From an uncultured Rhodanobacteraceae bacterium (GTDB taxonomy: Bacteria; Pseudomonadota; Gammaproteobacteria; Xanthomonadales; Ahniellaceae), in assembly GCA_937873105.1 (NCBI GenBank), contig CALMWD010000145.1, forward strand, positions 1 through 7,523: a DNA stretch of 7,523 nucleotides. Direction: 5' to 3'. Positions within the stretch are counted from its first letter, which is position 1. Every line of letters starts with the position of its first letter. The translations under genes and the position numbers were made by a program. This document shows, one piece after another, positions 1 through 6,438 of the stretch. The notes below the pieces were generated by a model, which did no database searches, had not been told where the DNA came from, and saw only the letters and a program-made list of their open reading frames with translations.

Positions 1-664
<664 letters not shown>

Positions 665-721
665 TGGCCTCGGCACCTCGCCAACGCGCGTTTCAATGCT
701 GCGTTGCAACAACTGGATTCG

Positions 722-749
722 TTGACGGGGCGGCCCGAGGCCGTTAAAC
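722..749 (+). promoter_or_regulatory. Possible sigma70 promoter for the POT transporter gene
   Basis: TTGACG at 722-727 matches five of six bases of the -35 consensus. At 16 bp spacing, TTAAAC (744-749) is a poor -10 match; shifting one base gives TAAACA at 745-750, no better. It is the only AT-leaning stretch in the gap and lies about 80 bp before the start codon. This is inference from weak matches, and the hairpins at 731-767 overlap it. Confidence 0.3.
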
Positions 750-815
750 ACGGCGGGCTTTTGCCCGACGGATCTCGGGTTTGCCTGCACGGCGTCCGTC
801 GTGTCGTTCCAGTTC

Positions 816-823
816 GAGGAGAA
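816..823 (+). promoter_or_regulatory. Ribosome binding site of the POT transporter gene
   Basis: The purine run GAGGAGAA contains GGAG at 818-821, seven bases before the ATG at 829. It fixes that ATG as the start over other in-frame candidates. Confidence 0.8.
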
Positions 824-828
824 ATTGA

Positions 829-2328
829 ATGAGTGGAGCTGTCCTGCCGAACCAGCCGGCACCGCCGGATTACGCCCAGCTGATGGGCCATCCGCGTCCG
901 CTGTGGATGCTGTTCATGTCGGAGTTCTGGGAACGCTTCGCGTTCTACGGCATCCGCTGGGCCCTGGTGCTGTACATCGTGGCGCAGTTCCATGGCGGCG
1001 ATCCGTCCGGCCAGCAGCCCGCCGGCCTGATCTACGGCTCCTACCTCGCCCTCGTCTACGCCGGCGCCATCTTCGGTGGCCTGGTCGCCGACAAGTACCT
1101 CGGTTACCAGCGCTCGATCCTGGTCGGCGCGGTGATCATGGCGCTCGGCCTGTTCATGATTTCGGTGCCGAACGAAAACATCTTCAAGCTCGGACTGGCC
1201 ACGATCGTGGTCGGCAACGGCCTGTTCAAGCCGATCATCTCGACCCTGGTCGGCAAGATCTATGCGGTCGGCGACGAGCGCCGCGATTCCGGCTTCACCA
1301 TCTTCTACATGGGCATCAATCTCGGCGCGATGATCTCGCCGATCCTGACCCAGGTGCTGGCCGAGCGCGTGTTCGGCACGGCCGACGTGCCGGCCTACAA
1401 GGTCGTGTTCATCGCTGCCGGCATCGGCATGCTGATCTCGCTGTTCTGGTTCTGGATGGGGCGCGGCCAGCTCAAGGGCGTCGGCGAGGCGCCGGAAGGC
1501 GCGAACGGCATCGGACGCATCGTCACCGTGTTCGTCGGTGCCGCCGTCGTCGTGCCGATCGTCTACTTCCTGCTCGCGATGGGCGCCGAGAAGCTGCAGA
1601 TGGTCCTGACCGCGATGTTCATCCTGCTCGCGATCATGCTGGTCGTCGAAGGCGTGAAGAACGGCGCCGTCGCACGCGACAAGGTGATCGCGATGCTGAT
1701 CATCTTCGCGTTCAACATCCTGTTCTGGATGTTCTTCGAACAGGCCGGCAGCTCCGTCACCTTCCTGGCCGACCAGATCGTCAACCCCGACCTCGGCTTC
1801 ATGACCTTCCCGACCGCCTGGTTCCAGAGCGTGAACTCGGTTGCCATCATCGTGCTGGCGCCGGTCATTGCCTGGGCCTGGGTCAAGATGGGTTCGTGGA
1901 ATCCGTCGATCCCGCGCAAGTTCGGCCTGGGCTTGCTGTTCAACGGCCTCGCCTTCCTGCTGCTGATGTTCGCGCTGTCCAAGCTGGTCGATCCGGCGAC
2001 GCTGAAGATCCCGTTCTGGACGCTGTTCGCGGTCTACTGGATCCAGTCGATCGGCGAGTTGTGCCTGTCGCCGATCGGCCTGTCGATGGTGACCAAGCTG
2101 GCGCCGGTGCGCCTGGTCGGCTTCGGCATGGGCGGCTGGTTCCTGTCGACGGGCATCGGCAACAACCTGTCCGGCATCTTCGCCGGCCATGTGTCGGGCG
2201 AGGGCGGCATGACCACGGCCTCGGCGCTGAGCGGCTATACCTTCGGTTTCTGGGCGCTGGTCGGTTCCGGCGTGGCGCTGTTCCTGATCGCGCCGTTGAT
2301 CCAGAAGCTGATGCACGGCGTGAAATAA
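829..2328 (+). CDS. POT/PTR2-family proton-coupled peptide transporter
   Basis: A 499-residue inner-membrane symporter of the POT (PTR2) branch of the major facilitator superfamily, which imports di- and tripeptides with protons. The proton-coupling motif ExxERFxxY is present in TM1 as E32-E35-R36-F37-Y40-G41. FGGLVADKYLG follows, then GNGLFKPIIS (from residue 129) and the PTR2 signature FYMGINLGA (159-167). FNILFWMFFEQAGSS (295-309) is the conserved TM7 segment with the FEQxGSS motif. Hydrophobic segments fit 12-14 membrane helices, and the length is typical of bacterial DtpT-like members. One difference from the textbook motif is FKPIIS where many family members have FKPNIS. The start is supported by GGAG seven bases upstream, and the gene ends just before a strong hairpin. 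It is transcribed toward the convergent marR gene. Peptide transport is well founded from the family, but which peptides is unknown. Its place beside a tyrosine-degradation operon hints that imported peptides supply amino acids for catabolism, which is inference. Confidence 0.95.
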   Translation: MSGAVLPNQPAPPDYAQLMGHPRPLWMLFMSEFWERFAFYGIRWALVLYIVAQFHGGDPSGQQPAGLIYGSYLALVYAGAIFGGLVADKYLGYQRSILVGAVIMALGLFMISVPNENIFKLGLATIVVGNGLFKPIISTLVGKIYAVGDERRDSGFTIFYMGINLGAMISPILTQVLAERVFGTADVPAYKVVFIAAGIGMLISLFWFWMGRGQLKGVGEAPEGANGIGRIVTVFVGAAVVVPIVYFLLAMGAEKLQMVLTAMFILLAIMLVVEGVKNGAVARDKVIAMLIIFAFNILFWMFFEQAGSSVTFLADQIVNPDLGFMTFPTAWFQSVNSVAIIVLAPVIAWAWVKMGSWNPSIPRKFGLGLLFNGLAFLLLMFALSKLVDPATLKIPFWTLFAVYWIQSIGELCLSPIGLSMVTKLAPVRLVGFGMGGWFLSTGIGNNLSGIFAGHVSGEGGMTTASALSGYTFGFWALVGSGVALFLIAPLIQKLMHGVK

Positions 2329-2348
2329 CGCGCCAAGAGGAACAGGGG

Positions 2349-2380
2349 ACGAGGACGGCGGCTTCGGCCGCCGTCGTCGT
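2349..2380. terminator. Intrinsic terminator between the convergent POT and marR genes
   Basis: A perfect 9-bp stem GACGGCGGC/GCCGCCGTC (2354-2362 and 2367-2375) is closed by a TTCG loop inside C-G, the very stable cUUCGg tetraloop. Beyond one G-G mismatch the stem gains four more pairs (ACGA/TCGT, 2349-2352 and 2377-2380). On the plus strand it is followed by a short TTTC only; on the minus strand there is no T-run. Its position 20 bp after the POT stop codon and directly beyond the marR stop codon suits a shared, bidirectional terminator, better for the POT gene. Confidence 0.75.
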
Positions 2381-2381
2381 T

Positions 2382-2867
2382 TCAGCGATGCGCCGACGCG
2401 GCGCGGGCGAGGGCGTCGTGGCCTTCGTCGACGAGTTTGTTGAGGATGCGCTCGAGCCAGGCGCGCTCCTCGCGGTCGAGCACCGACAGCAGTTCCCGCT
2501 CGTAACGCAGGGCGGTCGGCGCGACCTCGTCGTACACCTTGCGCCCCTTGGCCGACAGCGACAGCACCGAGCGGCGCTTGTCCTCGACATGGGTGCCGCG
2601 CTTGATGCGCCCGGACTTCAGCAGCGAATTCACGGCACGGCTGACGGCGACCTTGTCCATGGCGGTGCGTTCCGCCACTTCGACGGCGCTGAGCCCGTCG
2701 TAGCGACCGAGCACGGCGAGCACGCGCCATTCCGTCACCGCCAGGCCGAAGCGTTCGCCGTAGTCGCGCGCGATCGCCGCGCTGATCGTGTTCGACAGCA
2801 CCGACAGCCGGTACGGCAGGAAGCGTTCGAGTTCGAGCGGGGCGGGAATGATGGGTGCTGTGGCCAT
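2382..2867 (-). CDS. MarR-family transcriptional regulator, divergent from the tyrosine-degradation operon
   Basis: A 161-residue protein of typical MarR length. An N-terminal dimerisation helix region (about 12-40) is followed by the winged helix-turn-helix (about 44-110): TEWRVLAVLGRYDGLS, the helix pair VAERTAMDKVAVSRAVNSLLKSG (recognition helix near 70-84), and the wing RGTHVEDKRRSVLSLSAKG with D96 and R98/R99. C-terminal helices (115-158) complete the dimer interface. MarR proteins usually repress divergent genes until a small, often phenolic, ligand binds. The head-to-head arrangement with hppD and the palindromes in the 101-bp gap make this the likely repressor of the homogentisate operon and of itself, which is inference. 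The ligand could be tyrosine, 4-hydroxyphenylpyruvate or homogentisate. The ATG at 2867-2865 has no Shine-Dalgarno sequence in the 15 bases before it, so translation may be leaderless or weakly initiated. No internal start would keep the N-terminal helix. Confidence 0.92.
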   Translation of the reverse strand: MATAPIIPAPLELERFLPYRLSVLSNTISAAIARDYGERFGLAVTEWRVLAVLGRYDGLSAVEVAERTAMDKVAVSRAVNSLLKSGRIKRGTHVEDKRRSVLSLSAKGRKVYDEVAPTALRYERELLSVLDREERAWLERILNKLVDEGHDALARAASAHR

Positions 2868-2891
2868 GCGTGCGCGTACGGTGGGTGATCC

Positions 2892-2920
2892 TTGAAACTA
2901 GTTTCACATGAAACTAAAGT
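2892..2920 (+). promoter_or_regulatory. Probable sigma70 promoter of the hppD operon
   Basis: TTGAAA (2892-2897, five of six consensus bases) and TAAAGT (2915-2920, four of six) are separated by exactly 17 bp and point toward hppD, whose ATG lies 48 bp beyond the -10. The palindromic operator covers most of this promoter, so a bound repressor would block RNA polymerase. No comparably good promoter is visible for marR on the minus strand; it presumably starts within the same 101-bp gap. Confidence 0.6.
2893..2916. promoter_or_regulatory. Overlapping palindromic operator, probably for the divergent MarR regulator
   Basis: Three copies of one 8-bp half-site lie here: TGAAACTA at 2893-2900, its complement TAGTTTCA at 2899-2906, and TGAAACTA again at 2909-2916. 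The first two form a perfect 14-bp palindrome TGAAACTAGTTTCA (2893-2906). The last two form an inverted repeat with 8-bp arms around CA (2899-2916). The middle half-site is shared by both. The site is unusually AT-rich for this window, lies in the marR/hppD divergent gap, and overlaps the spacer and -10 of the hppD promoter, as expected for a repressor site. The binding protein is inferred from position and from MarR proteins using short palindromes. Confidence 0.75.
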
Positions 2921-2955
2921 GCCGGCCACCCGCGGGAATGCCCCGCAGCACAGCG

Positions 2956-2961
2956 TTGGAG
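2956..2961 (+). promoter_or_regulatory. hppD: Ribosome binding site of hppD
   Basis: TTGGAG, with GGAG at 2958-2961, lies seven bases before the ATG at 2969. It favours that start over the in-frame ATG at 2993 (Met9). Confidence 0.7.
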
Positions 2962-2968
2962 CCATCTG

Positions 2969-4066
2969 ATGAGCGCCCAGGTCAAGCAAGGCATGCAGGT
3001 CACCACGTTCGAGAACCCGATGGGCATCGACGGATTCGAGTTCGTCGAGTTCGCCGCGCCGGAAGGCCAGGCCCAGGCCCTGCATGACTATTTCCGCATG
3101 CTCGGATTCACGCCGGTGGCGCGCCACCGCACGCGCAAGATCACCAACTATCGCCAGGGCGACTGCACCTTCCTGGTCAACGAAGACCCGGATTCGTTCG
3201 CCGCGCGATTCGCGGCCAAGCACGGCCCGAGCGCCTGCGGTTTCGCGATTCGCGTCAACAAGCTCGCGGAGTGGGCGCGCATGCAGGCGCTGAAGAACGG
3301 CGCCGAGTCCTTCGATGCCGCCGACGAACTGACCAAGGCCGTCGCCGCGCCGGTGATCAAGGGCATCGGCGGCTGCATGCTCTACATCGTCGACCGCTAT
3401 GACGCCAAGGGCACGATCCACGATCCGGACTGGGTGTGGCTGCCCGGCGTCGACATGATGCCGAAGGGCTTCGGCCTGACCTTCATCGACCACCTGACCC
3501 ACAACCTCTATGCCGGCAACATGGAGAAGTGGGCCGAGTACTACGAACGCCTGTTCAACTTCCGCGAGATCCGCTACTTCGACATCAAGGGCGCCAAGAC
3601 CGGCCTGTTGTCGAAGGCGATGACTGCGCCGGACGGCATGGTGCGCATCCCGTTGAACGAGTCGACCGATCCGAAGTCGCAGATCAACGAATACCTGAAC
3701 CAGTACGGCGGCGAAGGCATCCAGCACATCGCCTGCCATACCGACGACATCTACGCGACCGTCGAGGCGATGAAGGCGCAGGGCGTCGATTTCCTGGATA
3801 CGCCGGACACCTATTTCGACGTCGTCGACCAGCGCGTGCCGAACCACAACGAGGACCTGGAGCGCCTGCGCCGGAACAAGATCCTGATCGACGCCGATCC
3901 CGAGACCAAGCAGCGCAAGCTGCTGCAGATCTTCACCCAGCACGCGATCGGCCCGATCTTCTTCGAGATCATCCAGCGCAAGGGCAACGAAGGCTTCGGC
4001 GAGGGCAATTTCCAGGCCCTGTTCGAGTCGATCGAGCGCGATCAGATGCGCCGCGGAGTGCTGTGA
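2969..4066 (+). CDS. hppD: 4-hydroxyphenylpyruvate dioxygenase
   Basis: A 365-residue cytosolic Fe(II) enzyme that turns 4-hydroxyphenylpyruvate and O2 into homogentisate and CO2, the committed step of tyrosine breakdown. It has the two vicinal-oxygen-chelate halves of the family: residues about 12-155 (non-catalytic) and about 170-350 (catalytic). The three iron ligands can be read: H175 in [10 protein letters not shown]253 in [11 protein letters not shown] and E333 in [18 protein letters not shown]. Spacing and motifs match Pseudomonas HPPD (H161, H240, E322). The Q preceding the second His and the C-terminal helix [12 protein letters not shown] are also conserved. It is the first gene of the cluster, downstream of the palindromic operator. 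Its TGA shares one base with the hmgA ATG, so the two are probably translationally coupled. Related 4-hydroxymandelate synthases share the fold, but the full homogentisate pathway downstream argues for HPPD. Nothing is truncated or missing. Confidence 0.97.
   Translation: MSAQVKQGMQVTTFENPMGIDGFEFVEFAAPEGQAQALHDYFRMLGFTPVARHRTRKITNYRQGDCTFLVNEDPDSFAARFAAKHGPSACGFAIRVNKLAEWARMQALKNGAESFDAADELTKAVAAPVIKGIGGCMLYIVDRYDAKGTIHDPDWVWLPGVDMMPKGFGLTFIDHLTHNLYAGNMEKWAEYYERLFNFREIRYFDIKGAKTGLLSKAMTAPDGMVRIPLNESTDPKSQINEYLNQYGGEGIQHIACHTDDIYATVEAMKAQGVDFLDTPDTYFDVVDQRVPNHNEDLERLRRNKILIDADPETKQRKLLQIFTQHAIGPIFFEIIQRKGNEGFGEGNFQALFESIERDQMRRGVL
4055..4058 (+). promoter_or_regulatory. hmgA: hmgA ribosome binding site inside the end of hppD
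   Basis: GGAG within the hppD codons for RRGVL lies seven bases before the hmgA ATG at 4066. With the TGATG stop/start overlap (4064-4068), it decides the hmgA start although the frame is open far upstream. Confidence 0.75.
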
Positions 4067-5358
4067 TGGGCCTGCGCTACCAGTCCGGGTTCGGCAACGA
4101 GTTCGCGACCGAAGCGATGCCCGGTACCTTGCCGGTCGGGCGCAATTCGCCGCAGCGCGTCGCCCACGGCCTGTACGCCGAGCAGATCTCGGGCACGGCG
4201 TTCACGATGCCGCGCCATCTCAACCGGCGGTCTTGGATGTACCGCATCCGCCCGGGTTCGATGCACCAGCGCTTCGAACCGCTGGCGGAAGGCGCCTTCC
4301 ACAACCGCTTCAACGAGATCCCGGCCGATCCGAACCAGTTGCGCTGGTCGCCGTTCCCGCTGCCGAGCGCGCGCACCGTCTTCGTCGACGGCCTGTTCAC
4401 CGTCGCCGGCAACGGTTCGCCGGCGGCGATGGCCGGGGTCGGCATGCATGTGTACGCCGCGAATGCGTCGATGACCGAACGCTTCTTCGTCGATGCCGAC
4501 GGCGAGCTGCTGATCGTGCCGCAGCAGGGCCGCCTGCGCCTGGTCACCGAGATGGGCGTGATCGACGCGGCGCCCCTCGAGATCGTCGTGGTCCCGCGCG
4601 GCATCCGCTTTCGCGTCGAACTGCCGGACGGCGCAGCGCGCGGGTACGTCGCAGAGAACTTCGGCCAGCCGTTGCGCCTGCCCGACCTCGGGCCGATCGG
4701 CTCGAACGGCATGGCCAATCCGCGCGACTTCCTCGCGCCGGTCGCGGCGTATGAAGACCGCGAAGGCGACTTCGAGCTGGTCAACAAGTTCCAGGGACGG
4801 TTGTGGCGCGCGAAGATCGGCCATTCGCCCTGCGACGTGGTCGGCTGGCACGGCAACTACGCGCCCTACAAGTACGACCTGCGCCACTACAACACCATCG
4901 GCTCGATCAGCTTCGACCATCCGGATCCGTCGATCTTCACCGTGCTGACCAGCGCCAGCGCCGTGCCCGGCACCGCGAACATGGATTTCGTGATCTTCCC
5001 GCCGCGTGTCCTGGCGATGCGCGACACCTTCCGTCCGCCCTGGTTCCACCGCAACGTCGCCAGCGAATTCATGGGCCTGATCGAGGGCGTCTACGACGCC
5101 AAGGCCGACGGCTTCGCGCCCGGCGGCGCGTCCCTGCATGCCTGCATGACCGGCCACGGTCCCGATGCCGCGACGTTCGAGAAGGCCAGCCATGCCGATC
5201 TCTCGAAACCCGACTACATCGAAGGCACCATGGCCTTCATGTTCGAGACCGGCCTGGTCATCCAGCCCACCGCCCAGGCGCTGGCCGCGCCGAACCTGCA
5301 GCGCGACTATGCGCAATGCTGGCAGGGCCTGAAGAAGCATTTCGTCGCGCCGATCTGA
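4066..5358 (+). CDS. hmgA: Homogentisate 1,2-dioxygenase
   Basis: A 430-residue cytosolic Fe(II) enzyme that opens the homogentisate ring with O2 to give 4-maleylacetoacetate. The length is close to the 433 residues of the Pseudomonas putida enzyme. The start reads [17 protein letters not shown], the standard N-terminus. Iron ligands are H328 and E334 in [16 protein letters not shown] and H364 in [10 protein letters not shown]. The catalytic histidine is H285 in [13 protein letters not shown]. All four sit exactly three residues before their P. putida counterparts (H331, E337, H367, H288). The cupin half with [11 protein letters not shown] and the RGYVAENFG segment is intact. Although the frame is open from 3436, the true start is the ATG overlapping the hppD stop, because both family N-terminus and ribosome binding site lie there. 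fahA follows after 23 bp. Loss of this enzyme in other bacteria leads to brown pyomelanin from homogentisate; here the gene looks functional. Confidence 0.97.
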   Translation: MGLRYQSGFGNEFATEAMPGTLPVGRNSPQRVAHGLYAEQISGTAFTMPRHLNRRSWMYRIRPGSMHQRFEPLAEGAFHNRFNEIPADPNQLRWSPFPLPSARTVFVDGLFTVAGNGSPAAMAGVGMHVYAANASMTERFFVDADGELLIVPQQGRLRLVTEMGVIDAAPLEIVVVPRGIRFRVELPDGAARGYVAENFGQPLRLPDLGPIGSNGMANPRDFLAPVAAYEDREGDFELVNKFQGRLWRAKIGHSPCDVVGWHGNYAPYKYDLRHYNTIGSISFDHPDPSIFTVLTSASAVPGTANMDFVIFPPRVLAMRDTFRPPWFHRNVASEFMGLIEGVYDAKADGFAPGGASLHACMTGHGPDAATFEKASHADLSKPDYIEGTMAFMFETGLVIQPTAQALAAPNLQRDYAQCWQGLKKHFVAPI

Positions 5359-5372
5359 GCGCGTCCGCATCC

Positions 5373-5376
5373 GGAG
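5373..5376 (+). promoter_or_regulatory. fahA: Ribosome binding site of fahA
   Basis: GGAG lies five bases before the ATG at 5382 in the 23-bp gap after hmgA. The frame is open well upstream, so this site and the family N-terminus (MKLASLKQGGRDGTL) fix the start. Confidence 0.7.
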
Positions 5377-5381
5377 TCCGA

Positions 5382-6368
5382 ATGAAACTCGCATCCCTCA
5401 AGCAAGGCGGTCGTGACGGCACCCTGATCGTCGTCAGCCGCGACCTGACGAAGGCGGTCGTCGCCGACGGCATCGCGCGCACGCTTCAGCAGGCGCTGGA
5501 AGACTGGCACGGCGCCGCACCGCGGCTCAATGCGCTGTCCGAGGACCTGAACGCAGGTCGCGCGGCGAATGCCTTCGATCTCGACATGAACGCACTCGCC
5601 GCGCCGCTGCCGCGCGCCTTCGAGTTCGTCGACGGCAGCGCCTACCTGCCGCACGTCGCGCGCGTGCGCAAGGCGCGCGGCGCCGAGGTGCCGGCGACCT
5701 TCTACACCGATCCGCTGATGTATCAGGCGACCAGCGCCGGCTTCCTCGGTCCGCGCGACCCGGTCGTGGTGCCGAGCGAGGCCTATGGCATCGACCTCGA
5801 GGCCGAAGTCGTGGTCGTCACCGACGACGTGCCGATGGCGGTCACGCCCGAGGCGGCGGCCGCACACATCCAGCTCATCGGGCTGGTCAACGACGTGAGC
5901 CTGCGCAACCTGATCCCGGACGAGCTGGCCAAGGGCTTCGGCTTCCTGCAGTCCAAGCCGCGGTCGGGCCTGAGCCCGGTGTTCGTGACGCCGGACGAAC
6001 TCGGCGCGGCCTGGGACGATTGCAAGGTGCATCTGCCGCTGGTGACGCACGTCAACGGCGCCTGGTTCGGGGCGCCGGAAGCCGGCGTCGACATGCAGTT
6101 CAATTTCGCGCAGCTGGTCGCGCACGCGGCGCGGACGCGGCCCTTGTCGGCGGGAACGATCGTCGGCTCGGGCACGGTCGCGAACGAGGACACGAGCCTC
6201 GGCGCGTCCTGCTTCGCCGAACGGCGCACGGTCGAAACCCTGCGCGACGGCAAGCCGAGCACGCCCTTCATGAAGTTCGGCGACGTGGTGCGCATCGAGA
6301 TGTTCGACCGCGAGGGCCGCAGCATCTTCGGCGCCATCGAGCAGCGCATGGCGCCGCTGGTCCGCTGA
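5382..6368 (+). CDS. fahA: Fumarylacetoacetase (short bacterial FAH-family form)
   Basis: A 328-residue hydrolase expected to cleave fumarylacetoacetate into fumarate and acetoacetate, the last step of the pathway. The N-terminal domain (1 to about 80, MKLASLKQGGRDGTLIVVSRD) is the small bacterial type rather than the longer one of the roughly 420-residue mammalian enzyme. The FAH catalytic fold follows. Likely Mg2+/Ca2+ ligands are D110 in FYTDPLMYQ, E140 and E142 in IDLEAEVVVV, and D171 in VNDVSLRN, matching human D126, E199, E201 and D233. SGTVANED (near 265-272) is the usual substrate-loop region. The human general-base histidine (H133, just after the first Asp) has no counterpart: there is no His between D110 and E140, where the sequence is MYQATSAGFLGP. 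This appears to be a subfamily feature, so the exact catalytic mechanism is less certain. Context between hmgA and maiA strongly supports the pathway role; another acylpyruvase-type hydrolase is the alternative. Confidence 0.93.
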   Translation: MKLASLKQGGRDGTLIVVSRDLTKAVVADGIARTLQQALEDWHGAAPRLNALSEDLNAGRAANAFDLDMNALAAPLPRAFEFVDGSAYLPHVARVRKARGAEVPATFYTDPLMYQATSAGFLGPRDPVVVPSEAYGIDLEAEVVVVTDDVPMAVTPEAAAAHIQLIGLVNDVSLRNLIPDELAKGFGFLQSKPRSGLSPVFVTPDELGAAWDDCKVHLPLVTHVNGAWFGAPEAGVDMQFNFAQLVAHAARTRPLSAGTIVGSGTVANEDTSLGASCFAERRTVETLRDGKPSTPFMKFGDVVRIEMFDREGRSIFGAIEQRMAPLVR

Positions 6369-6438
6369 GCCGGCGTCCGCAGTTGTTGCGGTATCGGCCC
6401 TGAGCTAGATTCGGGGCCGAGGCGAGGGAGAGTACAGC
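6369..6438. other. fahA-maiA gap with two adjacent hairpins and a possible weak promoter
   Basis: Two stems lie side by side: CCGCA-GTTGT-TGCGG (6377-6391) and TCGGCCC with GGGCCGA around a 13-base loop (6394-6420). Neither has a following T-run. TTGTTG (6383-6388) and TAGATT (6406-6411, four of six -10 bases) are 17 bp apart and could be a weak internal promoter for maiA. The gap is the longest within the operon, so processing or separate expression of maiA is possible but unproven. Confidence 0.4.
6425..6430 (+). promoter_or_regulatory. maiA: Ribosome binding site of maiA
   Basis: AGGGAG lies eight bases before a GTG at 6439. It decides the unusual GTG start; the family N-terminus begins within five residues. 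Confidence 0.7.

Larger units (their letters stand above)
665..828. other. Intergenic region between the AbgT-family and POT genes
   Basis: No gene is supported here. The stretch holds three small, mutually overlapping GC stems: CGGCC/GGCCG at 731-743, GCCGT/ACGGC at 740-754 and CGGGC-TTTT-GCCCG at 754-767. None is followed by a T-run, so none is a convincing intrinsic terminator, although any could help end the AbgT-family transcript. A possible promoter is listed separately, and a clear ribosome binding site sits just before the POT gene. Confidence 0.6.

Noticed and set aside
703..710. Palindrome GTTGCAAC as a possible operator
   Set aside because: Eight bases is short, it occurs alone in the gap, and it is not aligned with a promoter; chance is sufficient.
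2735..3943. A 402-codon minus-strand frame opposite hppD
   Set aside because: It overlaps hppD, whose full set of iron ligands is intact, and also runs into the N-terminus of marR; the translation has no recognisable domain.
3436..4065. A 210-residue N-terminal extension of hmgA
   Set aside because: The frame happens to stay open inside hppD, but the extension is Arg/Pro-rich noise; the family N-terminus and the ribosome binding site place the start at 4066.
4803..5381. A 193-residue N-terminal extension of fahA
   Set aside because: It is out-of-frame hmgA sequence; the FahA family N-terminus starts at the ATG at 5382 after a good ribosome binding site.
4042..5394. A 450-codon minus-strand frame opposite hmgA
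   Set aside because: Antisense shadow of a clearly functional hmgA, with no family features and no ribosome binding site.
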